Source of the DNA: Serripes groenlandicus
Taxonomy: Eukaryota > Mollusca > Bivalvia > Cardiida > Cardiidae
Assembly (NCBI GenBank): GCA_031761405.1
Contig: JASEVX010000013.1
Location: forward strand, 34,290,458-34,354,457
DNA: 64,000 nt
Direction: 5' to 3'
The notes below the pieces were generated by a model. It worked only from the letters and a program-made list of their open reading frames with translations, was not told where the DNA came from and searched no databases. How positions within the stretch are numbered: the stretch's first letter is position 1; each line of letters begins with the position of its first letter. Made by a program: the position numbers and the translations under genes. Of the stretch, positions 51,561 to 62,200 are shown one piece after another.

Positions 51561-52294
51561 AACAATCTTTGATTTGATATTACGTCTTTAGGTTGTATCC
51601 AGAATTTCACTAAGATCTCTACACACTACGATGTGTCCCTCTCAAAGAGTGTTTTGATTGCTATATACATGTTATCTCATATGGAATATAACTTGCATAT
51701 GCATTGTATATTGAAGTACGCAGACTTGTGACGAATGGTTGGTTCAAAGATAGGCAGGATTTTAATTTATTCTTTATATTGTTGTTAGAAATGTGACGAA
51801 ATGTGACGAAATGTGACCAAATGTGACGATATATTATGAGAACATTAAATTATCCGTACGTTAATTACCGGGTTTACAATTTTAAACATAAATCAAAAAC
51901 AATCACAAACAAAAAAAGAAAGGAAATTAAACATTTCCGTAGTACATTCAATCTGTAGCAGACGACTATACAACCAGTTTAGCCAAAATATGGAAAACAT
52001 CTAGAAATGAAAGTAAAATGAAATCATTTTGTCAAACGATGAAATTGCACACCATAAGCAATTGCTCATTTTACAGCAATGTTTTCAAATGTCGTCTGCT
52101 ACAGATGCATAAGGCGTCTTCAAGCGAAAAAATGTAAAATAATTGGAATAACGTCTTTTCCAGCAATGAATAAGAGACGCGTTGAACGATAGGAGGTCTT
52201 AATGGCGTTCCGCTTTAGAATCATTTAATTAATATTGGCGTTCAGTCAGGGCAATATTTCTAGTTATTTTTGTCAGAAGGCTCTTTTCGGTATA
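51561..52294. other. intergenic, worn family B copy
   Basis: A repeat of GTGACGAAAT lies at 51791-51825. A decayed foldback with TGTAGCAGACGAC and GTCGTCTGCTACAG spans about 51945-52115. No gene. Confidence 0.55.
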
Positions 52295-52465
52295 CAGTGA
52301 AACCTCTGTATAAAGACCACCCATGGGAAGGCAGCAGTATGGTCTTTCTTCACAGGTGGACTTTAATTGCAGGGTCATTTTTGCAGAAAATGAGAAATTT
52401 GGTAACTATAAATGTGGCTGTTGTATAAAGGTGATTGCTATTCCAAGGTAGCACAGGTTTTACTG
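52295..52465. mobile_element. Tigger-like MITE family T, TA target duplication
   Basis: 171 bp with inverted ends CAGTGAAACCT / AGGTTTTACTG, flanked by TA (52293-52294, 52466-52467). A TA duplication with CAGT termini is typical of Tc1/mariner-pogo (Tigger) relatives. No transposase is inside. Confidence 0.82.
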
Positions 52466-53564
52466 TATATCTCGTATAAACGGACATCGATTTAAAGTCT
52501 TACTGACTCTCCTCGAAAAAGGTAAATATAAAGGTAAAGTGACCTAAAACTATTTTGTATTGCCAAACGATGCAACTAGGACTAAATAACATTAACAGCA
52601 CAGGGAAGGCGACTCAGATAAGACAGTGTTGATCTACATGCTCCTCTGAGTCTTCACTGTTCGATGATGCATTAATATCCCAAATTGCTAGCCGCGGATT
52701 ATATAATATTCTGATTATATCTGTGGAGAATGCGTAAGGACAGTTGTGGACTTCGTGCAAAACGATTGAAACAACATATTGTTACAAAATATAGTTAGGA
52801 TCGTTTTGCATGAATCCACTGATATGCGCAACCGTATAAAACTCCGGACAAAAGCAGTTGATTCAGCTTCAAATCAAAACTTGACCAAGTTATTTAACCC
52901 TTTCCTTGATATAGACAATGTTTTGTCTCGCCGCGACAAAGTAGCGCAAGCGAGGCTAAGGTGTTGCTGTTGTGGCGACGACGAAGGTGGCGTCAAACAT
53001 CAACGTTACAGTTTCGGATGTTTTACTTTTCACAATATGTACTAGTCGTAGGGCTTTCAAATTTAGATCAAAGATACATCTCGTACCTTTCGTCATATGT
53101 ATGGTCAAAGCAGATGACGGTGAGACATTTAATTACTCGTACTTCTTGTATTACCCCTCTAGCTCTACGAATTTTGAAAACATCATAAGAAAATGTGAAC
53201 AAAGGCATATATATCATCAGAAGCTTAAAGATTAAATCCGTCTTTAAGACACATGTTCATAAAAACGTCCGATCGATTCCAAAATATATTACCGACACTC
53301 CTTTTCCGGTAGAAATTATTGTTCTCATACTCTTTTAGGATGATATTGAATAGCAGGTAAATAGTTGATCGTAAATGTGTTGGAAATAAAGAACGTTGAT
53401 ACATGTTACCATATTTCTGTAAAATTTGTTGTCGAGTTATTGTAAAATATTAATTGAACTCGGACATCATAATGAGACTACTCGATTCACCACTCAACTG
53501 CTCTCTGAAAAGGGAAGATACGAAACCTGTATAGTTGTTGCATCTAATCTCGCTACATATAGAC
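52466..53564. other. intergenic, no gene recognised
   Basis: The three overlapping short frames at 52779-53235 have no recognisable domain; no splice-supported exon is seen. Confidence 0.5.
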
Positions 53565-53812
53565 ATGAGCCATTCCATGAGAAAACCAACATTATCGACC
53601 CAGACCAGCCTGCGCAGTCCGTGTAAGCTAATCCGGGCCGATACATTCCGTCTCAGGAGAAAGAGGTATAGAGTAATGATTCCTGAAACAGAAAATCCAT
53701 AGGAGGCGAAAAGTGTCTGTCCGGGTTTGCCTGCGCGGCATGCTTAGGCTGGTCCGGGTCTATATTTTACGTAGTGTCCACAATGTTGGTTTTCTCGTGG
53801 AACGGCTCAAAT
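53565..53812. repeat. foldback MITE family A
   Basis: ATGAGCCATTCCATGAGAAA to TTTTCTCGTGGAACGGCTCA. Confidence 0.86.
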
Positions 53813-54064
53813 GTATGTACACCAAGAAACCTTAATGAATGTACCGTTACTTCCTTGTGTCGAGAACAGTTGTTATAGTGATGCATTCCCGTGTCCACGG
53901 TCATTTAAGTTAATCAAAAATTCGAAGTGTAAAAATGTAAATAAGAATATTAAATATTTTGTCTAGTTGCCTTAATGTTCTTTTCTTCTCTTTAATTTCC
54001 CATACTAATTTAGCCAATTACAACAGTGGTGTTTGAACGTCTATATTTCGATGTTCGGCTTTAA

Positions 54065-55176
54065 AGGCCAGGTTCCATTGTCATGATATGGAGCAACGAG
54101 TTTCAACGAGTGCTGGTGAGTTACAACTCGACTTCCGTGGACTTTCTTCCACATTGATACGAGAATAGTACGATAATCTTGTTCTAAACACTAATTGAGG
54201 CAACAACACCTTTACGATCTGTGTACGACATTTTCTCAGTTTATGACGAGACGAGTACGCTACGAGCACGAGTGAATGCGACACATGACGATATGGGTTA
54301 AATTAAGTAGTCCGCCACGTCTCAATCAATGGTCACTTTGATCTCATAGATATACTATTACTTCTTTGGCCCTTTGGGGTGGTGACTGGGGATCAGCCTC
54401 TTGTTCCACAGCCGCCTTCTTATTTGTTGACATTTTATCCCTTTTTTGTGGGTTGTGATTGTTCACGTGATAAGAGTGCCCGAAGTCTACGGATGCAAGA
54501 CATGCACTCCTAAAATCAACATAACTTGCCAGAACTGGTAGCAATGTCGAGGAAATGTCGACCAGAACATATTCAAAATCATACAGATGTTGAATAGATG
54601 TCAAGCAAACTCCCTTTATGTCAGGCGCATGTGGAGCGGAGATCGTATTCATGTCTTTCTAACTCGCAGCTAGACTAGTAGCATATCGAACGAGATTCGA
54701 TGAGGAGCGACGACAGGTGACGATATGTCCTCCACACGAGTACGAGCACGACAACTTTAAATGTTTTAAAATACTCGCCGCTCTTTGCGTTTGACAAAAC
54801 TCACTATGACCTGCGTCATTCGTCTTTCATCAATGGGCTGTTTAACAGTCTATGTGGAAAAGTAGCCAGTTGCTTGGAAAGTATGTTGCGTGGTGTACTG
54901 GTGTGGGAAAACCAGGAAACGCATGAGTAGGTGAACTGGTCGCCGTGATATGACTGAAAAATTGTTGAAAACGGGGTTAAACCCCAATCAATCAATCAAT
55001 CAATCGCCGCTCTTTGCCGAGTACTGGCGATATGAATAGACACAAAGAGACATCTATTCGATAAGTACAGGTAAGTACAGGTATGTGCTCGAATCCTACA
55101 TGACAACTGAAGGGTTGAGGCGAGTTATAACTCCCCACAACTTGTAGCCAAAACTCGTTACAGTGTGACCTGGCCT
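54065..55176. mobile_element. nonautonomous DNA transposon with TTAA flanks, SINE nested inside
   Basis: The inverted ends are AGGCCAGGTTCCA (left) and AGGCCAGGTCACA (right, inverse), followed on both sides by an inward ACGAGTTT. TTAA flanks each side (54061-54064, 55177-55180). A SINE family 4 body sits at 54785-55008. A 102-codon minus-strand frame (54344-54652) shows no recognisable transposase. TTAA is the piggyBac target but the ends are not typical of that family. Confidence 0.7.
54785..55008 (+). repeat. SINE family 4 body with (CAAT)n tail
   Basis: CATTCGTCTTTCATCAATGG, TACTGGTGTGGGAAAACCAG and GAAAACGGGGTTAAACCCC, ending in four to five CAAT units. Confidence 0.85.
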
Positions 55177-55254
55177 TTAAACACAAACTGTATGGGAGCG
55201 GATTGAAATTAAAATAAAACCAAGTCACGTGAGAATCGACCCTTGTAGATTAAC

Positions 55255-55435
55255 CCTCTTCAGCTTGCAAATGCATTTTGATTCAACACCAGCAGACGAC
55301 CTTTATAAAACATTGTGGTCAGAATGTTTTCAACTTTAGTAATTTCCCTTTTATTTAAAGAGGTTTGCCATAATATAGCCCGAATTTTTCAAAGTCGTCT
55401 TCTACCGATTTGTTATCAATGGGAAAGGGTTTCGG
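55255..55435. repeat. foldback family B-like, worn
   Basis: TTAACCCTCTTCAGC, ACCAGCAGACGACC and the inverse AAAGTCGTCTTCTACC, ending GGGAAAGGGTT. Confidence 0.6.
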
Positions 55436-56154
55436 CATTTACACCCCTATGCGCATGTTCACAAAAACAGAAACGATACAATGAGGAACATCAGTGATAA
55501 TTATATTATCTCCCTTGTCAGATAAAGACCAAGGAAGACCAAATAGTTGGTAGGTCCATTTAGTTGGAATCCTTTGTCTTTATCGCTATTTCGCAATGAG
55601 ATATTGCAATTATTCTGTTCACATTAATTTTAAATGTGTTAATTAAAGTGATGATTCAAAAGAGAAAATTTACATAGCAGTGTATAAAGAAAATTACTGT
55701 TTCAATCTAATAACAGTTGGCCAAGAAAATGCAATTATAAGTGCACCATCCAGTGCAAAGAAACCAATAATAAAAACAGAGGAAACCAAATGATAGGACC
55801 TAGCTAGATGTAGAGAGTATTAAAGGGAGATAACTGACCGATGTCTCCCATTCGGAGAACACACTATGCAATTACTGGTGTGCCTCCGGTTGCAGCGAAT
55901 GCCAAACACGAAGTCGAACGGTGATCAGATGAACTAAAACACCCACAATATTTACACCCACAATAAGTACACACAATGATACAAATACAACAACAACAGC
56001 AACAATTGCGTCTTTCAAATGACCATATCAATCAAGAGAAATAAGCTGTGCTTAATCAAAATAATGTGGGCTCATGTCAATATCAGATTAATTCATTCAA
56101 ATGATAGCCCCCGCCCTGACGTGATAAGTTATCAGGATTCATGGCAATCCGCTT
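55436..56154. other. intergenic, no feature recognised
   Basis: AT-rich and CAACAACAAC-rich near 55990-56005; no gene seen. Confidence 0.5.
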
Positions 56155-58106
56155 GAGCAACTTCGTTCTCAAGTGAGCTTACAACCTCCGACGGTACCGT
56201 TGGCAACAACTACACAACTTCGTTCTCAAGTGAGCTTACAACCTACGACGGTACCGTTGGCAACAACTACACAACTTCGTTCTCAGGTGAGCTTACAACC
56301 TACGACGGTACCGTTGGCAACAGCTACACAACTTCGTTCTCAGGTGAGCTTACAACCTACGACGGTACCTTTGGCAACAGCTACACAACTTCGTTCTCAG
56401 GTGAGCTTACAACCTACGACGGTACCGTTGGCAACACCTACACAACTTCGTTCTCAGGTGAGCTTACAACCTACGACGGTACCGTTGGCAACAGCTACAC
56501 AACTTCGTTCTCAGGTGAGCTTACAACCTACGACGGTACCATTGGCAACAGCTACACAACTTTGTTCTCATGTGAGCTTACAACCTACGACGGTACCGTT
56601 GGCAACAACTACACAACTTCGTTCTCAGGTGAGCTTACAACCTACGACGGTACCGTTGGCAACAGCTACACAACTTCGTTCTCAGGTGAGCTTACAACCT
56701 ACGACGGTACCGTTGGCAACAGCTACACAACTTCGTTCTCAGGTGAGCTTACAACCTCCGACGGTACCGTTGGCAACAGCTACACAACTTCGTTCCCAGG
56801 TGAGCTTACAACCTACGACGGTACCGTTGGCAACAGCTACACAACTTCGTTCTCAGGTGAGCTTACAACCTACGACGGTACCGTTGGCAACAGCTACACA
56901 ACTTCGTTCTCAGGTGAGCTTGCAACCTCCGACGGTACCGTTGGCAACAGCTACACAACTTCGTTCCCAGGTGAGCTTACAACCTACGACGGTACCGTTG
57001 GCAACAGCTACACAACTTCGTTCTCAGGTGAGCTTACAACCTACGACGGTACCGTTGGCAACAGCTACACAACTTCGTTCTCAGGTGAGCTTACAACCTC
57101 CGACGGTACCGTTGGCAACAGCTACACAACTTCGTTCCCAGGTGAGCTTACAACCTACGACGGTACCGTTGGCAACAGCTACACAACTTCGTTCTCAGGT
57201 GAGCTTACAACCTACGATGGTACCGTTGGCAACAGCTACACAACTTCGTTCGTTCTCAGGTGAGCTTACAATCTACGACGGTACCGTTGGCAACAGCTAC
57301 ACAACTTCGTTCTCAGGTGAGCTTACAACCTCCGACGGTACCGTTGGCAAGAGCTACACAACTTCGTTCCCAGGTGGCTTACAACCTCCGACGGTACCGT
57401 TGGCAACAGCTACACAACTTCGTTCCCAGGTGAGCTTACAACCTACGACGGTACCGTTGGCAACAGCTACACAACTTCGTTCTCAGGTGAGCTTACAACC
57501 TACGACGGTACCGTTGGCAACAGCTACACAACTTCGTTCTCAGGTGAGCTTGCAACCTCCGACGGTACCGTTGGCAACAGCTACACAACTTCGTTCCCAG
57601 GTGAGCTTACAACCTACGACGGTACCGTTGGCAACAGCTACACAACTTCGTTCTCAGGTGAGCTTACAACCTACGACGGTACCGTTGGCAACAGCTACAC
57701 AACTTCGTTCTCAGGTGAGCTTACAACCTCCGACGGTACCGTTGGCAACAGCTACACAACTTCGTTCCCAGGTGAGCTTACAACCTACGACGGTACCGTT
57801 GGCAACAGCTACACAACTTCGTTCTCAGGTGAGCTTACAACCTACGATGGTACCGTTGGCAACAGCTACACAACTTCGTTCGTTCTCAGGTGAGCTTACA
57901 ATCTACGACGGTACCGTTGGCAACAGCTACACAACTTCGTTCTCAGGTGAGCTTACAACCTCCGACGGTACCGTTGGCAAGAGCTACACAACTTCGTTCC
58001 CAGGTGGCTTACAACCTACGACGGTACCGTTGGCAACAGCTACACAACTTCGTTCTCAGATGAGCTTACAACCTACGACGGTACCGTTGGCAACAGCTAC
58101 ACAAAT
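56155..58106 (+). repeat. 57-bp minisatellite, about 34 copies
   Basis: Unit key text: TTCTCAGGTGAGCTTACAAC, CTACGACGGTACCGTTGGCA and ACAGCTACACAACTTCG. As 57 is a multiple of 3, two plus-strand frames stay open (645 and 233 codons), encoding 19-residue repeats SLQPTTVPLATATQLRSQV or GELTTYDGTVGNSYTTSFS. A TAC/TCC and TCTC/TCCC pattern repeats every three units, and a block of about 633 bp is duplicated (marker TTCGTTCGTTCTCAGG at about 57247 and 57880). No promoter, start context or splice partner supports a gene. Confidence 0.93.
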
Positions 58107-58719
58107 TTAAATCAATAAAACAACAACAACGAGCGTATCTTTTAAATAACAAATTAATTAATTAACTTATCAATTAAACAGAGAAATGTGTTTTAATATA
58201 AAGGCAGATGTGCTATAGAATCAGCATAGGTCTTAATTACGGTAACAGCTGCTCCTTTTACGCCAAACCTTAGGAGATTTTGAAAGAAATTGACATCTAC
58301 GATCCAATCGCATACACATTGCATACTCACTGAGTAAGTGTTTTGGATAATCGGAGCAAAACCAATTATCCCTTTCGCTGCCAAAGTTAATTAAAGGCTT
58401 TTGAAAACAATGCAGATTCAGATGAGACAGGTGCAAAATGCAAAATACCTTATATGTTGAATGCACGGTTTTAGATGTACTTATAAATGCAATTAAATGA
58501 TACATCATTTCATCGCAAAAAATACTAATATTTACATTAGAGTATATGAAATCTTCCCTACGATCAATATATATTAAAACAAAATCATGTTGCGTGAAAA
58601 TCCAGTACTTTTCCATGAAAATACATCGTTTTACCTATAAATCTGTAAAGTACGATTATTGAAAACATCTTGGCAAAAATAACAAAATTCTCTAAAAGTA
58701 TGCTAATTGAATAGTGGCT
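58107..58719. other. intergenic; family C remnant
   Basis: 58370-58430 has CCCTTTCGCTGCCAAAG and AAACAATGCAGATTCAGATG, a worn family C end. Otherwise empty. Confidence 0.5.
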
Positions 58720-58905
58720 CAGTCAGTACTGTACCTAGAGGGAGTTATATGAAGTACCTCGAATTAAAATGGGTGACATGTGTTTGTGCAGACTTATTAG
58801 AGTACTGCGTCCTAAAATTACATTTATAATGCATGTAAATGAAAATGGTCATCTCATTAAAACCCAGACCTAAACTTCACTGCAATTGAAAACGCTAAAG
58901 AGTTA
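58720..58905 (+). repeat. second copy of the GPCR 3' UTR segment, lacking the MITE
   Basis: AGTGGCTCAGTCAGTACTGT, ATGAAGTACCTCGAATTAAA, GAGTACTGCGTCCTAAAATT and AAACTTCACTGCAATTGAAA match 50430-50875, with no family A element at the matching point. Confidence 0.8.
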
Positions 58906-59117
58906 TAAACATTGTGAAAAATGAGAAATGGCTTATCGTTAGTGAGTTAGTTTTCGGTTTGTCACAATGTTTTTAAATGTCGTCAGCAGCAGATCATGCG
59001 TCAACATACGTTTGGATGAGGTAAAGGGTTATCATAACTCGCATTATATTATATCCAGGCACACTTATTTTCTCTCTCCAAAATACTACGTCAGTAATAC
59101 ATCTGTAACAGCGATAT

Positions 59118-59260
59118 ATGTCAATATATACGTTAATAATGGCTGATCAAAAAGTGGAATTTTCGTCTACATTCAGTACTTTCGTGACTTTGCTCGGATA
59201 CTCTCTGAGTAACTCGGATTTTTGGAGGTTTCCGTTTCTCATATACAGGAATGGGGGGTG
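59118..59260 (+). CDS. SLC6-like exon 1: N-terminus and TM1
   Basis: Two in-frame ATGs (59118 and 59139) follow a TAA at 59106. The second gives MADQKVEFSSTFSTFVTLLG, then YSLSNSDFWRFPFLIYRNGG; the donor is gtaaga at 59261. The cytoplasmic N-terminus would be only about 8-15 residues, shorter than usual, so an upstream exon is possible. As read, the exon ends in phase 2, but exon 2 needs phase 1. Confidence 0.7.
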
Positions 59261-62200
59261 GTAAGATTTTATATTAAATTTTTGAGTTAAATTTTAATCG
59301 TTTTCTTTGGGATCCGGATTGAGACAATCACTTATACTTTTTGAAATGTATTTAAATGTTGTTTATCGTCGTTTTCCAAAATAGTTCAGTTACATCATGG
59401 TCCTACTTGATAATGAATGTATTGCAGTAGATCCCACTTAGTCCATAATAAACAGGACATTCACTTCCCATTCTGGGCGCGTGTGAAAGGACATTTTAAA
59501 ACATTGTCAAGGACTCTTGTGGGTCAGTTTTGACCCACTTAGTCAATAATAAACAGAACATGGACATTATAATTAAATGTCAAACTGACCCACTTAGTCC
59601 ATAATAAACAGGACATTCACTTCCCATTCTGGGCGGACAAAGAAAGAACCGCCGCCAGAAATGGTAAATGATTCAATATACAACAATAATTAACACATTT
59701 AATACAAACGTTGCAGTATCCAACTAAAACTAAACCTCAACTTAAGATTACAAGTTCAGTTGCATCACGGCTCTACTTGATAATTTACCTTGCTTGGGAA
59801 GATTGTTGTGTGGAGTACTGGTGTAAGAAAACACATGAGTAGGTGAACTGGCCGCCGTGATATGACTGAGAAATTGTTAAAAACGGCGTAAAACCCCAAT
59901 CAATCAATCAATGATAATTTACCAGTACTACATGTACCGGTAATAGTAATCCTAACACCACTTAAATAGTCGTAAAGTTTGTGTTATGACTCGACCGGGG
60001 ATTGAACCTTTGTCTCCTGCTCCAACAGCGGACAACTTATACAGCATGACATCAGACTGCGTTAAAATTAATACACCATTCGGAAAAATGCAAAGCGAAA
60101 AAGGGGAGACTCGGGTACCGCCGCGAATGTTCGTATTACCAAGGCTCTATATAATCCAAATAACGAACATTTATGAACATTCACGGTCTCTTGTGACCAT
60201 GACGCATACAAAATTCATTGACACTGACACTTCGCTGTGCAGATGATTCGACAGCGTATGTAAACACTTGGTCCAGGGATGTGCTCATTATGTCCTATCA
60301 CACCCAACGATTGATAGTCAACTGCTTGTCAAAATCTGCAATTTGCTTGGTTGATTCGACTAGCACATGACCTAGTTATCAGTATTTTAGCGTCAGGCGA
60401 CAAGTATGATTTTATAAGAACACCTTTAGTGCTGTAGTTAAATAATATATCTGGATTGTGTAAATTTACTTGACCACATTGAACGAATGTCGTAATGCCT
60501 CTTCGTACAGTGAAGACTCAGGCCTGTTCATCCACAAACTCTCACCAGAGCCCTCACTCTCCGTGAATACGTAATTTACTCCTATGCCCATCCTTTGACA
60601 AAAGAACTAGAAGTGTAGCCCCATTAGTTCTACGCAAATTTACCTATAAGCAGGGGCGTAGCTCCTTTAGGCACTGTAGTTTTTCTCAAAATGCCTCAAA
60701 ATGCAGCTGCGGCGATAGACATCTGCGTAATGTATCGACCAGATCAGCCTGCGCTGTCCACGCAGACTGATCCGGCCGACACATTCCGTCTTAGGGGGAT
60801 AGAGTAGTTATTCCTGTAACAGAAAATCCACAGGAGGCGAACAGTGTCTATCCGGGTAGCCCTGTGTGGCATGCTTAGGCTGATCCGGGTCGATACTTTA
60901 CGCAGAGTCCACAATGTTGATTATCTCACGAGACGGCCTACACATTGATTATTGCAAAGCTACGCACCTGATAAATGATCCTGTGATGGTTAAGAATAAA
61001 AATCGCCAGACGTGGCTCATATTTTCTCAATCCTCCAGACACGGTAACTCAATCAGTAACGAAGATGTCTGTCGATCAATGGGTCTTTAGTTCGAGACAC
61101 CGAAACTCAATCGGTAACGGAGATGTGTTTCAATCAGGGTGTCTTTAGTTCGATACACGGCTACACCAACATTTGAATTTATTTCTGTATAACAATTTAA
61201 TCTACTTCGATTAAACAAAATGTTAAGCAGACTTTTACCACATACATGTATGAGACCGACTTCTATCATATATACATGAAATGGCTCTTTATTAATGAGC
61301 TACGTAAGAGATGGGTCAGGTGACCTTGTGATCTGAGGAAGAAAGCGGTAAGTATTTAAAGCAGGTTAATTTATAAAACTTACCGCTTTTTTCCTCAAAT
61401 GACATCATGACGCAAGTGCGAGTCTATGCGTATGTCAGACACGATGACACGATGACACGATGGTGATGTTACGATGACACGATGGTGATGACACGATAGT
61501 ACGATGACGATGGCGCGATGACACGATGACACGATGGTGGTGGCACGATAGTACGATAGCACGATGGTGATGACACGATGACACGATGGTGATGGCACGA
61601 TGGCACGATGACGATGTCGCGATGAAATATCGCGTCATCGTCATCGTGTCATCGCGTCATCGTCATCGTGCTATCGTGTCATCACCATCGTGTCATCGTG
61701 TCATCACCATCGTGTCATCGTGCTATCGTGGCATCGCGTGTGCACGATAGCACGATGGCCTAACGGTACACCGTACATCGCTCTACGTCTGTAGGTTATA
61801 TTATCACGATGTAACGTTAGTTAAACGGCAATAAATGCTGCCCCGTGGTATGTTCACGCCCAGATACCTGCATACGGCGTCTAAGTGGAGATACCGCCAG
61901 ACCCCTTACGTCTGACGTATCTCAAATATTTCCAGGGGCGTTTCTCATACCTTACTTGCTGACCATAGCATTGTGTGGAATCCCGTTGTATTACCTGGAA
62001 TATTCCATTGCAAAGTTTTCCGGGAAAGGACCATACGCTGTTTGGGACATTTGTCCATTATTTAGAGGTAAGCGCTTAACATAATGCTTTGGAATCTAAA
62101 TGCGTCTCGGGGTCTTATTGACTCACCCCTTTGGCATCATTTAAGGTTCATTGGAATATGCTTTCAAATACATGTACAGTCAAACCTGTGATTAAAGACA

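Noticed and set aside
52779..53235. Three overlapping frames as a small gene
   Set aside because: No conserved domain, no splice or start support; low-complexity Cys/Arg run from GTTGCTGTTGTGG sequence.
54344..54652. 102-codon minus-strand frame as a transposase
   Set aside because: No catalytic motif or known domain; it lies inside a nonautonomous element.
56173..58110. 645-codon open frame
   Set aside because: It is entirely a 57-bp minisatellite, open in two frames because 57 is divisible by 3; there is no splice partner, start context or known family.
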